Shown: positions 53,129 through 62,725, counted from the first letter of the stretch. The stretch: DNA of 64,000 nt from Muribaculum sp. An289 (GCF_002159555.1 NZ_NFIV01000007.1:60111-124110), one strand, 5' to 3'. Made by a program: numbers and translations. Notes: generated by a model from the letters alone, not told the origin.

Positions 53129-54040
53129 TTACACACCGATTTTTTCTTTCCTCCTGCCACCCATGATGATAATCACAACGGCTGCAAGAATGACAAGCAT
53201 GCCGATAGCGGATTTCCATGTCAACGATTCATTGAAAACGAGCAGACCCACTATCACGGCCGTAACCGGCTCCATCGCACCGAGCACCGAAGCCCTCACG
53301 GAACCGATGTTCTTTATGGAGACTATCAATGTCTGATTGGAAAGTATGGTACATACGAAAGCGAGCAGCAAGAGATTCAGTATATCGTAACCGCTGTTTA
53401 GTGGCTCTATGCCCGTACCGAACGCATAGGAATTTATTATAAGGAACAGGTCCCCTATCAGAAACACATAGAATGTAAGTTTCAGGCCCTTGAGCTTCTG
53501 TAGCTTTGCCGAAACATTTATCGACACCATATAGGAAGCGTATCCCAAACCGGAAAAGACGGCCACCGCCACACCGGCAATGCTGATATCTCCCCCGCCC
53601 TTCTGGATGGACAGAAGGACAACTCCGGCGACGGCCATGAGTATGGCGAGGATTTTCGGAAAGGATGCTTTTTCCTTGAAAAACGCCATCATTATGATGG
53701 TCGTAAGAATCGGATAGGTAAAATGCAGTATCGTTGCAAGGCCGCTTCCGAGAAAGTCGTATGCCCATAACAGGAACATGGACGAAATGTCATAGAATAT
53801 CGCGACAAGAACCAGCAGCGGGATGTCCGATTTGGAGACCTTGAACGACTCTTTCCTTATAATCATCAGAATCGCTATGAAGAGCGCCGCCAGCGAAAAA
53901 CGATAGCAAATCAAGGAATCCATCGACATCCCTCCGGCAAGTACCGGCAAAGTGAAAAGCGGTATAAGTCCGAAACTTATCGAAGAAGCAAGGCCGTTGG
54001 CCACACCTTTGAACATTGACATATTGGCTGAACCTTTCAT
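53129..54040 (-). CDS. EamA/DMT-family transporter
   Basis: A 303-residue inner-membrane protein with about ten helices in two EamA halves. The second half ends with GAMEPVTAVIVGLLVFNESL, a conserved DMT motif, then a basic GGRRKEK tail. A start at the internal Met7 is also possible. Substrates of this superfamily range over metabolites and amino acids and cannot be told here. It is the last gene of a long minus-strand run. Confidence 0.87.
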   Translation of the reverse strand: MKGSANMSMFKGVANGLASSISFGLIPLFTLPVLAGGMSMDSLICYRFSLAALFIAILMIIRKESFKVSKSDIPLLVLVAIFYDISSMFLLWAYDFLGSGLATILHFTYPILTTIIMMAFFKEKASFPKILAILMAVAGVVLLSIQKGGGDISIAGVAVAVFSGLGYASYMVSINVSAKLQKLKGLKLTFYVFLIGDLFLIINSYAFGTGIEPLNSGYDILNLLLLAFVCTILSNQTLIVSIKNIGSVRASVLGAMEPVTAVIVGLLVFNESLTWKSAIGMLVILAAVVIIIMGGRRKEKIGV

Positions 54041-54072
54041 ATAATCATCCTTCCCTTTATCAGTCGATACGA

Positions 54073-54903
54073 TTAGTCAATATAATTACCTATGCCCTTG
54101 TAGGAAGCATATACTTCGGCCTTGTCCTTCGTAGAAGAGTTCAAATCGAAAATATATGTCCCGTTATCGAACTCGTTGTCAGGCAAAGTATTGATATACA
54201 TAAAGAACTCACCTCCGTAAAGATGTATCCCGGACATCAGCTCATAGTATTCCACATAAAACGGAGCCGGGGTATACGGGTCGTCGAACACCTTGTATGT
54301 CAGATTCACAGGACTCTTTATCCTGATATCGATAACGCCTATGCCGTCTTCCAGCTCCCTGTGGTCACGATACGAGCCCTCGGCATATTCTACAGTGAAA
54401 TCCTGGGACATCATGCCACCCTGCCCGGACACATACCTCAGCAGATATTCTCCTTCGGCTTCTATCTCGTTATCGTATTCCCGCAATTTCATCAATGCCT
54501 TGAAAGAAACGGTCCACGCCATTTCTCCGGAATATTCCATAACATATTCGAAATCATCGATATAATCATTGGTCACCGTCCATACGGCCCCGGTCTCGAA
54601 GAGGGATTTTCCTCCCCTTACATAGTTCAGGGCCCCGATTTCAAGCGTATCCCCCTTTTCGAAAACCCTCATCCCGTCCAGGAGATAGGCATGCGCGGCT
54701 TCCTTGTCGCCGGGCACGGAAACCGTATCCACTATGCTCCACCTGATAGCCCTCGACAAGGCCTCAACTCCGTTATAGAAAAACACATCGCGCGCCTCCC
54801 CGTAAAAATGCCTTTCCATGAAATGGTCGGGGCAATACGGTTCATACGAGCACGAAGGCAGCAAAACCGCAGCCGCCAGTATCATAAAAATTTTCTTACC
54901 CAT
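54073..54903 (-). CDS. Lipoprotein of a duplicated barrel/lipoprotein pair (downstream copy)
   Basis: 276 residues from the ATG at 54903, which places a lipoprotein signal with Cys18 (LLPSC) at the N-terminus. I do not recognise a named family. The segment FYGEARDVFFYNGVEALSRAIRW matches YGECKGGVFYHSLEALSRAVKW in the protein at 55503-56372, and both contain SVWTVTNDYIDDFEY/SVWTVKTVFDYGYDY and later a PV/NLTYKVFD-like strand. So the two are paralogues. Each directly follows an outer-membrane barrel gene; here the gap is four bases. Probably an outer-membrane-anchored partner of the barrel. Confidence 0.75.
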   Translation of the reverse strand: MGKKIFMILAAAVLLPSCSYEPYCPDHFMERHFYGEARDVFFYNGVEALSRAIRWSIVDTVSVPGDKEAAHAYLLDGMRVFEKGDTLEIGALNYVRGGKSLFETGAVWTVTNDYIDDFEYVMEYSGEMAWTVSFKALMKLREYDNEIEAEGEYLLRYVSGQGGMMSQDFTVEYAEGSYRDHRELEDGIGVIDIRIKSPVNLTYKVFDDPYTPAPFYVEYYELMSGIHLYGGEFFMYINTLPDNEFDNGTYIFDLNSSTKDKAEVYASYKGIGNYID

Positions 54904-54907
54904 AATC

Positions 54908-55513
54908 CTAAAACCTGACACTTAATCCGATATTTCCTCCATAATACATTGTTCCGATACTCAGTTCAAGGAACCCACTAACTTTCTTACCTATGGATAT
55001 TCCGAAAGGCGAGGTCTGGAAAGCCAGTTCCGAGTATACCGCGGATACGTTCTTGCCGTACAACATATTGATTCCGATATTTACGTCCGAATAAAGCCTC
55101 ACCCATTTCTTGTTCAGGAAATGAAAGCGCACTCCGGCCATGAGCGATACATAGCCGTGTGTCATGGAAGAAGAAAATTCGGTATGTGAATAATTGTCCT
55201 CGAAATCCGTATACAGAAACGCCGTCCCGACAGTTCCGCCGACCGAAAGCCAGTCCTCAAGAAAATAATTGTAGGACAGTGACAGGATTCCGCTGCTTCT
55301 CACATTCTTCGGATCGCTGAGATTGGAGACGAGGAAAGAATATATCGAATTGTCATGACTGTCCGAGTACGAGAGAACGTGAGGGGTATAGACCACACCT
55401 CCGTATGAAAAACGTATCTCGCTGTCCCCTGTCCTTGTCTGGGCATACGCAGCATTAAACGAAAACAGCAGCAACGAGATTACGGCCGCCGTTCTGACAA
55501 ACTTACCACACAT
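54908..55513 (-). CDS. Small outer-membrane beta-barrel protein (downstream copy)
   Basis: A 201-residue protein with a signal peptide (cleavage near AYAQ) and alternating strands, ending in the aromatic LSVRF typical of outer-membrane barrels. It is a paralogue of the protein at 56375-56989: shared parts include RFSYGGVV/AFSYGGIA, DWLSVGG/DWLAVGA, KWVRLYSDV/PWVRLYSEV, FGISIGKKVSGFLELSIGT/IGVSVGKRLGCFLQLELGT. It overlaps the upstream lipoprotein gene by 11 bases, which indicates coupled translation. Confidence 0.78.
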   Translation of the reverse strand: MCGKFVRTAAVISLLLFSFNAAYAQTRTGDSEIRFSYGGVVYTPHVLSYSDSHDNSIYSFLVSNLSDPKNVRSSGILSLSYNYFLEDWLSVGGTVGTAFLYTDFEDNYSHTEFSSSMTHGYVSLMAGVRFHFLNKKWVRLYSDVNIGINMLYGKNVSAVYSELAFQTSPFGISIGKKVSGFLELSIGTMYYGGNIGLSVRF

Positions 55514-56372
55514 AACTTTTCCAAACTCCGTTAAAATAAATCCTTACTATATTTTCATTCATGCTTGCGAGGCTGAGATCCACGTAATAGAGCACGTCTG
55601 TGAAACCCTCATCACCTTCCACATCGCCGGTAATGGTCATAGCCCCGCCGAAAACGGTTACCGGAAGACGGGGTGCGTAATTACTGTTCTCGCTACCGAT
55701 TTCCCTTACGCAGTTTTCATAATAATCATAACCGTTTTCATCGATTACGGCAGACACCGGTTCCTCTATGTACACGGACACCCCCCCTCTCTTTCCTTCA
55801 CTGTCGGCGGCCTCATCCTCTATTTTTCCGCTTCCTGCTGTAAAAACGAACACCATCCCGTCATACGAAGGCGAGTCCGATGCCGCAATCACGAAATCTC
55901 CGGATACGACTGAAGGGGCGGCAAAAACGGAATTAAGGTTTTGCGAGCTCATTGTGACACGCCATTCATCATTGCCGAGGCACTCAATCCTGTAGTCATA
56001 ACCATAATCGAAAACTGTCTTCACCGTCCATACCGAACCCTGTTCCAGAATATCACTGCCACCCGTTGAATACAGGAGATTGCCGATACGCAGGACATCG
56101 GCATCCAATGTGTCCGTATCGTATTCAAGAAAAACGAGATTCATGAAATAGGCTTTCAGGGCATCGTCTTCTATGGCGTTGATTTTCTGCCATTTCACTG
56201 CACGTGAAAGCGCTTCGAGCGAATGATAGAAAACCCCTCCCTTGCATTCGCCGTATATGTTCATCACCTTTATGTCCAACGGCTCGGAAAACTCCAATTT
56301 CGAGCAAGAAACGGCAGACATGGCAGCAAGCACGGCCGCAAACACAGACAATATGGCGGATATCCTTCTCAT
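55503..56372 (-). CDS. Lipoprotein of a duplicated barrel/lipoprotein pair (upstream copy)
   Basis: 289 residues from the ATG at 56372 (the longer reading enters the barrel gene). A lipoprotein signal ends at Cys23 (AVSC). It shares the GECKGGVFYHSLEALSRAVKW block and the overall plan with the protein at 54073-54903, and has no family I can name. The stop overlaps the following barrel gene by 11 bases. It may display an extracellular or periplasmic domain beside the barrel. Confidence 0.75.
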   Translation of the reverse strand: MRRISAILSVFAAVLAAMSAVSCSKLEFSEPLDIKVMNIYGECKGGVFYHSLEALSRAVKWQKINAIEDDALKAYFMNLVFLEYDTDTLDADVLRIGNLLYSTGGSDILEQGSVWTVKTVFDYGYDYRIECLGNDEWRVTMSSQNLNSVFAAPSVVSGDFVIAASDSPSYDGMVFVFTAGSGKIEDEAADSEGKRGGVSVYIEEPVSAVIDENGYDYYENCVREIGSENSNYAPRLPVTVFGGAMTITGDVEGDEGFTDVLYYVDLSLASMNENIVRIYFNGVWKSYVW

Positions 56373-56374
56373 TT

Positions 56375-56989
56375 TCAAAACCTGTAACTTATGCCCCCGC
56401 TCGCACCTATGATAGATGTGCCGAGTTCGAGCTGCAAAAAACAACCGAGCCTCTTCCCTACTGAAACGCCTATCGGGACGGACTGGAATACGAAACGGCC
56501 GTGGACGGTCTTCCCCGCATCCATGTACCTTTTACTGTCATCGACAAGGGCCCCGCCGCCGGCAAAGACTTCCGAATAGAGGCGCACCCACGGACGTCTG
56601 AAATATACGAACTTCACTCCGATACTTATGTCATAGGCCCGGAATATGCTCATATACCGGCTCAATTCATACGTATTGGCATTCATTATCTTTCCGTAAT
56701 CCGAAGTGACCGACGTCCTTGCGCCTACGGCCAGCCAGTCCAAAGGATGGTAGTAACACGCCAGTGAAAAGACACCTATGTTCTTCATCCTGTGTACAAA
56801 ATCGGTTTCACCGAGGTAATGCCCGATAGAAGCATGGCCGAAATCGAGATTGAAATAATTCGAATAGGCAAATGCCGCCGGAGCTATGCCTCCGTATGAA
56901 AATGCGACTTCGTGCCGGTCGTCTCCATTATCGGCAAATGACCGGAGCGACAGGCACAGACACAGCATAATCAACAATAATCTCCTCAC
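56375..56989 (-). CDS. Small outer-membrane beta-barrel protein (upstream copy)
   Basis: A 204-residue protein: signal peptide (residues 1-19), then amphipathic strands ending in GGISYRF with the terminal Phe of outer-membrane barrels. It is a paralogue of the barrel at 54908-55513. The lipoprotein gene begins two bases after its stop. The order barrel-lipoprotein-barrel-lipoprotein shows a tandem duplication of a two-gene cassette. Confidence 0.78.
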   Translation of the reverse strand: MRRLLLIMLCLCLSLRSFADNGDDRHEVAFSYGGIAPAAFAYSNYFNLDFGHASIGHYLGETDFVHRMKNIGVFSLACYYHPLDWLAVGARTSVTSDYGKIMNANTYELSRYMSIFRAYDISIGVKFVYFRRPWVRLYSEVFAGGGALVDDSKRYMDAGKTVHGRFVFQSVPIGVSVGKRLGCFLQLELGTSIIGASGGISYRF

Positions 56990-57066
56990 CTTACTATCTA
57001 TTATTTCCTACAACGTATCTAAGATGCACCATATTGCGGATATGTTGCAGCAAACAGTAAAAAAAT

Positions 57067-58824
57067 CTATTCAAAAACGAGGTCGAAATCCCGGTTCACC
57101 GCCTTTTCTATACCTTCGGGGATGAAATGCCAGTCACCCAACCTCGGGTCACGGGACAACGAAGCGGATATGCAGCCGTTCTCCACAAGATAGTCATACA
57201 GTATATTCCGTATCTCGGGATAACGGCCCGTCACCCTGTCGTCGATATTGTCCGTATCCACTCCTGCCGCAGCGAGGATTCCTCCGCCGCCGCTCGCCCT
57301 GTACGATGTCATTGCGACATTATAAACCGAATCCATATCGAAACGGCTTCCGTCCGACATGGAAATGATATTTATCCTGTTCCCGTATGGCTCTGTCACA
57401 TCGACGGTATAATCAATCCCGGCCGCCGAATCGAAATTGTACGTCCTGCCGGTAAAGGAAAACCTTTCGGCCCCGGTCCTCTTGTCAGGCCTTTCGGAAA
57501 TCGCGAGCAGATGGGTTCCCGGAAGGTCTGCGCCAGCCGCCAAGGCATATGCCTGTGAATCCGTAACGGTGTTTACCCATTTGTCATAGGAAAACTCCAG
57601 CGCATCCTTTATTTCCCGTCCGGTCATGCTTACGACGAACAACTGGTTTTCGAAAGGATATATTGTAAACAGGTCCTTATACCTCAGAACACCGGCAGGG
57701 ATATGGCCGTCGTAGGTAAGCGGCGCCGCAAAGGATATGTCCGCCCCTGTGGACGAAAGTTGCAGCAGATGGAGCAAATCCGTATAAAGTGCCCTTCCCT
57801 TGAAAGCCTCCCTCGTATTGAGTTCTTCTTCGAGTGTGCCGACTTCGCGGACGGTAAAGGCCTCCACGGCCTCGAATTCCGGACGGAGATATTCGATATA
57901 GCCTTCATCCGGCGTAACGCCGGACATTGGCACGAGTTCCGCCGAAAGTTTTTTTGAAACTATCTTCCCGTCCCTGACAGTGACTTCGGCCACGGCATGC
58001 CCGACTTCCCGGCAATGGCTTCCAGCATTCACCAGAATGGAAACGAGCGAGTCGCGGCCTTCCGTTTTCCTGTAGCCTTCCTCGATTCTGGAACTGTGAT
58101 CATGGGCACAGAAGACGAAGTCCACACCCTCCAACGTATTCAGACAGGCCAAAGCCTGATTTTCCCCATTCGCTGGATTGCCGTCCCCGGTACCGGTATG
58201 CATCGCCGCTATGACTATGTCCGGATGTTCCCTGCCGATTACCCTGTCCACGATTTTCTGGGCGTAAGGGAGGATAGGTTCGAAACGGAGTCCGCTCCAC
58301 AACGAAGGGGCCAGCCATTGTTTGATATTCGGATTGGTAAAGCCTATGACGGCAATCCTCAGGCCTCCGCGCTCGAAAATGGCATACTCCTGAAAATAGG
58401 CCTTCCCTGTCCTTGTGTCCAAAGCATTTGCCGCCAAGAAAGGCATCGGAAATTCGTCCACCATCCTGTCATATACCGCGTGGCCGGTTTCGATATCGTG
58501 ATTGCCGACTACTGCGGCATCGTATTTCATGTACCGTGCGGCTTTGGCATAGATATGTTCGGATACCGTATCGACATAGTTATAATAATAGGCCGCATTG
58601 TCGCCTTGCAGGATGTCCCCGACATCTATCAGCAGCACGTTGTCCTCCCCGAGAGCTTCCCTTTCGGAGCCGATGTAGGAAGATACCTTTGCCAGATCAT
58701 AATATTTGCCGTGGACGTCATTTGTCGAAAATATGTCCACCCTGTATGTACCGTCTTCAAGCCTGCCGCATGAGGACACGGCAAGCAATACGGACAGTGA
58801 CAATAACCAAAACGAATTTTTCAT
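57067..58824 (-). CDS. 5'-nucleotidase/metallophosphatase family lipoprotein (UshA type)
   Basis: 585 residues. Lipoprotein signal with Cys19 (AVSSC). The N-terminal metallophosphatase has the FSTNDVHGKYYD, DVGDILQGD, GNHDIE and CAHDHSS metal-site motifs; the C-terminal 5'-nucleotidase domain follows (LSYDGHIP-like LTYDGHIPAGVLRYKDLFTIYPFEN, and GGGILAAAGVDT). The family releases phosphate from nucleotides or 2',3'-cyclic nucleotides in the periplasm. Here it is probably lipid-anchored. Confidence 0.9.
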   Translation of the reverse strand: MKNSFWLLSLSVLLAVSSCGRLEDGTYRVDIFSTNDVHGKYYDLAKVSSYIGSEREALGEDNVLLIDVGDILQGDNAAYYYNYVDTVSEHIYAKAARYMKYDAAVVGNHDIETGHAVYDRMVDEFPMPFLAANALDTRTGKAYFQEYAIFERGGLRIAVIGFTNPNIKQWLAPSLWSGLRFEPILPYAQKIVDRVIGREHPDIVIAAMHTGTGDGNPANGENQALACLNTLEGVDFVFCAHDHSSRIEEGYRKTEGRDSLVSILVNAGSHCREVGHAVAEVTVRDGKIVSKKLSAELVPMSGVTPDEGYIEYLRPEFEAVEAFTVREVGTLEEELNTREAFKGRALYTDLLHLLQLSSTGADISFAAPLTYDGHIPAGVLRYKDLFTIYPFENQLFVVSMTGREIKDALEFSYDKWVNTVTDSQAYALAAGADLPGTHLLAISERPDKRTGAERFSFTGRTYNFDSAAGIDYTVDVTEPYGNRINIISMSDGSRFDMDSVYNVAMTSYRASGGGGILAAAGVDTDNIDDRVTGRYPEIRNILYDYLVENGCISASLSRDPRLGDWHFIPEGIEKAVNRDFDLVFE

Positions 58825-58856
58825 ACCGCCATTATCTACAATCAGTGTAAAATCCT

Positions 58857-59657
58857 TTATTTTTCCAAAACGAATCCGTCGCCGTCTTCAAGAACGGGAA
58901 AATATTCCCTGAAGCTGTCGAGCCACAGGCGGTCCAGCCCTGCCACTATGCAGCCGGTACCGTCCAAGTCAATCCTCTTGCCTATGGACCTTCCCTTGGC
59001 GTCTACGGCCGCCGAGCCTCCGCTGTACACGGTAAGCGGGTCCGCCCCGACCCTGTTGCAAAAAAACAGGTAGGACTGGTTTTCGAGCGCCCTTGCCTTC
59101 GTCAGGAGGTCGGAAACATCCAAACGCGATGTAGGCCAGTTGGATACATTGAGGATGACGTCATAATATTTTCCATCCTTGTCCTTTATGTTCCTGCTCC
59201 ATACCGGAAAACGCAGGTCATAGCATATATTAAGGCAAAACCTCCAGCCGCAATAGTCCACAAGACTTATCCCGTCCCCGGCAGTATAGAAACCGGCCTC
59301 ATCCCCCATGAAAAGATGGCGCTTGTCATAAACCGCAGCCACCCTTCCTTCAGGAAGTACGAAATACCCGCGGTTATAATATTTTCCATCCTTTTCAACC
59401 GCCAAGGAAGTGAAAAGCGCAATCTTGTTGTCCGCAGCGGTCTTCAGCAGCCATTCCAGCGCAGCGCTGCCTTCTTCCGGTTCGACAAGTTCCGGAGTCA
59501 TGGCATAACCCGTTGAAAAACATTCGGGCAGAAGTACCAAATCATTTTCGGCGACCGCCCTTTTGTCAAGCAGGCATGAAATAGCGGAAGCGTTCCTCGC
59601 GAGGTTCGCCTTCGGGTCTCCCCAAAGAATATCGGATTCAATCAGAGCTATATTCAT
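58857..59657 (-). CDS. Nitrilase-family amidohydrolase (omega-amidase-like)
   Basis: 266 residues from the ATG at 59657. The Glu-Lys-Cys triad is visible: Glu in LLPECFSTGYAM, Lys in YDKRHLFMGDE, Cys in LNICYDLRFPVWSRN. The pattern is that of NIT2/YafV-type omega-amidases, which hydrolyse alpha-ketoglutaramate, but other short-chain amides are possible. It is 32 bases before the 5'-nucleotidase gene. Confidence 0.88.
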   Translation of the reverse strand: MNIALIESDILWGDPKANLARNASAISCLLDKRAVAENDLVLLPECFSTGYAMTPELVEPEEGSAALEWLLKTAADNKIALFTSLAVEKDGKYYNRGYFVLPEGRVAAVYDKRHLFMGDEAGFYTAGDGISLVDYCGWRFCLNICYDLRFPVWSRNIKDKDGKYYDVILNVSNWPTSRLDVSDLLTKARALENQSYLFFCNRVGADPLTVYSGGSAAVDAKGRSIGKRIDLDGTGCIVAGLDRLWLDSFREYFPVLEDGDGFVLEK

Positions 59658-59683
59658 AAAATTCACAGTTTTCCGGCATAAAT

Positions 59684-61456
59684 TCATTGTCTCCCGACAG
59701 GAACAAGCCTCATGACGAAGCCGCCTCCCGGGGCCATCCTTATTTTTATCTTATCAAACGCATTGACCTTGAATTCCCGTACGACATAACCGCCCTTCTC
59801 GCCTGTCCCCTCGGTATCCGAAAACATCGTGACCTTATAATTTTCACCCGGGGCGATTATCTTGTCCATGTACAACACGTATTCGGCCGCCTCATCGGAA
59901 TTCATTCCCGCCACATAGCGTAATTTTCCTTTTTTACGTGAATTAACAACCATTTTCCCCGGAACGACTTCCAATGGCAGGGTCCTGTCGAAGGCGGTCG
60001 GAATGGACGAAACGAAATCCATGTACAATGAATCCCTGTCGCTGTCCGTGCCGCAACGGAACTCGGCCAGAGGGGAATCCAGTATCACGAACTCGGCAAG
60101 CCGGCGTGATTCGGTACCGCAATCCCAATGCCTTGCGGCTTCTGCCCACATTGCGGCAAGATTGTCTCCTCCGAGTTGCCTCCGGGCGGCATGGCTCTTA
60201 GAAGCATTCCCGTCCGGAACATCCGGAAGATTTCCGCAATTCAGCACATTAGGGTATTTCCTGTTCAGGCCTGGTGAAACCACTCCCTGCAAATCCAGGA
60301 CAAGTCCGGCATCCGCGGCGGCGGAACAGATTGCCTCCAACTTCTGCGAAGAAAGAAAATCAGCAGCACCTCTAAAATCGAGTTTTACCCCTTTTATGCC
60401 CATTGAAGCATATTTTCGGAAAATCCTTTCCGGGTTGCGGCCCTCGTAGTCCGCCTTACGGTGCAAGTGCAGGATAATGCCTACCCCTGCACTGTCCGCA
60501 CGGGCTATCGCACAGTCGAGATTACCGGCCGCGGCATCTGCCGTAACATATTCGAAACCGTATTTGGCAGCCAGGTCTATGGTTTGCAGCAAAACCGTAT
60601 CCGATGACGGCACAAGGGATTTTCCTGGCCTTATCCAATCCGTCCTGCGTATTTTGGATTTTCCGCCCAGCAAATAGTTCAGGTCGCTTGACAACAGAGA
60701 CCTGTCGTCGGCATAACCGATTATCCTCCAAGGCAATTCGCAGGCTTTCACACTATATGCCATCACTTTGCCGCTACCGGCCAGTATCGACTGGAAAACA
60801 CCTTTGAAATCCTTTCCGTCACATACGAACGACATACGCGGATATGAGCCTATGTCACCGTCGCCTATCAGGATGTTCCTGTTTCCGGCCCTGACAAACA
60901 GAGGAGAACCCATCGAAGAATCCGCCTTCGGCTCCGAGGACATGCCGCACGGCAGTTCCGCTCCTGGCACAGCAAAGACCGCATTTTCCGAAATAATTCC
61001 GAAACGGGATTTCTTTGTAAAGAACCTGTAAGCGACACCGTCATTGAATACCCTGAGCCTCAGCCCGTAACCCTTGAAAACGAAATCAGCTCCGTTATAT
61101 TTCATCAAAGCCGTGGAATTCCTATGGAAAGGGGCCTTGACAACCCTGTCCACCGATACGGAATTGACATCCTTCAAAGGGAGCATTCCAGACCCGCCCT
61201 CGTCAGGCAGTCCGAAAGCCCTACCGTCACGCAGCCTGACATATATGTCCGGGATATCGGCAACTGTCCCGGAAGTATCGTTGATTTGCAGGGATATCGT
61301 CGAATCTATCGTGATTTCAACTTTCAGCACGCCATCCGGAGACTGTATCTCATAATAAAGCGGCTCGGTCGGTTCCGGCACGCATGCCGCCAGCATCGAG
61401 ACCGGCAACAACAGACATATCAGATTTTTCAAACGGCTTCCCATACCTGTTTTCAT
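59684..61456 (-). CDS. Glycoside hydrolase family 97-like lipoprotein, possibly inactive
   Basis: 590 residues from the ATG at 61456 (61444 also possible); lipoprotein signal SMLAAC. The N-terminal beta-sandwich (IQSPDGVLKVEI), the central TIM-barrel (WIRPGKSLVPSSD, MGIKGVKLDFRG, LNRKYPNVLN) and the C-terminal GGGFVMRLVP match GH97 (alpha-glucosidase/alpha-galactosidase). It is a little short for the family. At the usual NFEGVNGLE site after YPNVL the sequence reads NCGNLPDVPDG, so a conserved Glu is missing, and the His of DLHG is Gln (DLQG). It may be a non-catalytic or altered enzyme. Confidence 0.82.
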   Translation of the reverse strand: MKTGMGSRLKNLICLLLPVSMLAACVPEPTEPLYYEIQSPDGVLKVEITIDSTISLQINDTSGTVADIPDIYVRLRDGRAFGLPDEGGSGMLPLKDVNSVSVDRVVKAPFHRNSTALMKYNGADFVFKGYGLRLRVFNDGVAYRFFTKKSRFGIISENAVFAVPGAELPCGMSSEPKADSSMGSPLFVRAGNRNILIGDGDIGSYPRMSFVCDGKDFKGVFQSILAGSGKVMAYSVKACELPWRIIGYADDRSLLSSDLNYLLGGKSKIRRTDWIRPGKSLVPSSDTVLLQTIDLAAKYGFEYVTADAAAGNLDCAIARADSAGVGIILHLHRKADYEGRNPERIFRKYASMGIKGVKLDFRGAADFLSSQKLEAICSAAADAGLVLDLQGVVSPGLNRKYPNVLNCGNLPDVPDGNASKSHAARRQLGGDNLAAMWAEAARHWDCGTESRRLAEFVILDSPLAEFRCGTDSDRDSLYMDFVSSIPTAFDRTLPLEVVPGKMVVNSRKKGKLRYVAGMNSDEAAEYVLYMDKIIAPGENYKVTMFSDTEGTGEKGGYVVREFKVNAFDKIKIRMAPGGGFVMRLVPVGRQ

Positions 61457-61470
61457 ATCGGCACCTCCAC

Positions 61471-62628
61471 TCAGAATGACATTTTTATCGTTACCATTTG
61501 CTGCCAACCGCAGTATTTATTATAAAAATGGGCTATCGCCGACACTTTTACGGAAAGAAAATCGGTAATCCTCGGCTCGTAAGAAAGTTCGAGCCTGTCA
61601 TAAAAACCGCTGCCTACAGAATAATACCTGTCCCCGAAATAAAGGCTGTTCCCATACTGCACCCCAATGTCATCCGTCATATCGTAAAAAGGCATGAGGT
61701 CCCCGCCTGCATATACCTTGTTTTCCAATCTGACATTCCAGTGCCTTACGACAAAGGAAAACTCCCCGCCTCCCGGGAAAAGATAGCCGTTCCCGTGTTT
61801 GCGGTCATTCTGCATGGACTGGAGCCACCCCCCCCGGAGCGAAAATTCCTGGATTCCGAGCATCTGTCCGAAATCAGCCTTGAAATAAGGGTACACGAGG
61901 ATGTTATCCATAACGCCATGGACTGCTTCGCTGCTTGCAAAATGATAAACGTATGCATTGTATCCTATCGTGAAAATCTTCGTCGAAAATTCGCCTGACG
62001 AAAAAATCATGAAGCGCTCCCTTTCCGTATCAGAATACTGTCCCATCCAGTCGATTCCAGCCTCCACATTTACATTCCAGCCCGTCTTTGTATTCCCGTC
62101 ATAGCTGTACAGCAGGCCCTGGATTACCTGACGGAAGAAATTGAGGGAATCTGAAAAAAAGGCCTCCGAATACTCTCCGGCCATCTTTTCGCGTGGGAAA
62201 ACACCTGCATACAGCCTGTGGTGGCCGTCGTCATAATTATAATAGAGCGATATTCCGTCCAATATGTTTGAAAATTTTCCTCCGAACTGTTTCTGGATTT
62301 CGGCTCCAGCCATCACCGAATGCTTCCTGTTGACCGAAAAACCGATTCTCGGAGCTACGGAAGCCCCGAAAATGGTTTTTGAAAGATACGGAGAATTGGT
62401 ATTGTATTCCCTGTTGTCGAAATACATCTCAAAATCAGCCTCATACCTGAATGCCACCTTTCTCCCGCCGTCACGGCTCTTGCTCAAGTCATCACGGATA
62501 TCATCTTGCCTGCCCGGGACCATCATTTTGCGGTCGTTGGCTTCTGCCGGCCGTGCATCTGTCAAAGACAGAGACAGGCCTGCAAACAGAGTCAGCAAGG
62601 GCAATAATCTGTATATTTTAACGGACAT
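61471..62628 (-). CDS. Outer-membrane beta-barrel protein (porin-like)
   Basis: 385 residues with a signal peptide (about 1-25) and many amphipathic strands rich in Y, F and G, ending VTIKMSF with the terminal Phe of barrels. I do not recognise a named family. Motifs such as DFEMYFDNREY and RLYAGVFPREKMAGEYSEAFFSD hint at long loops that may bind carbohydrate or a ligand. It is first in the long minus-strand run and 15 bases before the GH97-like gene, so a joint role in glycan handling is possible. Confidence 0.7.
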   Translation of the reverse strand: MSVKIYRLLPLLTLFAGLSLSLTDARPAEANDRKMMVPGRQDDIRDDLSKSRDGGRKVAFRYEADFEMYFDNREYNTNSPYLSKTIFGASVAPRIGFSVNRKHSVMAGAEIQKQFGGKFSNILDGISLYYNYDDGHHRLYAGVFPREKMAGEYSEAFFSDSLNFFRQVIQGLLYSYDGNTKTGWNVNVEAGIDWMGQYSDTERERFMIFSSGEFSTKIFTIGYNAYVYHFASSEAVHGVMDNILVYPYFKADFGQMLGIQEFSLRGGWLQSMQNDRKHGNGYLFPGGGEFSFVVRHWNVRLENKVYAGGDLMPFYDMTDDIGVQYGNSLYFGDRYYSVGSGFYDRLELSYEPRITDFLSVKVSAIAHFYNKYCGWQQMVTIKMSF

Positions 62629-62654
62629 ATTCCATATTACTTTCTAAAAACTAT

Positions 62655-62686
62655 CAAAATTCGGGATTTTTATCAGGAAAAACAAG
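62655..62686 (-). promoter_or_regulatory. Possible promoter of the barrel/GH97 run
   Basis: On the minus strand TTG (62685-62683) is followed after 20 bases by GAATTTTG (62662-62655), one mismatch from TAnnTTTG, 27 bases before the start at 62628. Confidence 0.4.
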
Positions 62687-62714
62687 AAGCTGTCTGAAAA
62701 ATTTTAAAAAGCTT
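62686..62714. repeat. Diverged hairpin form of the GAAGCTGTTTAAAA repeat
   Basis: GAAGCTGTCTGAAAAATTTT followed by AAAAAGCTT makes a hairpin with AAGCT/AGCTT ends, and is related to the arms of the 36729-36916 element. Confidence 0.4.
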
Positions 62715-62725
62715 GAAGTACCTAT

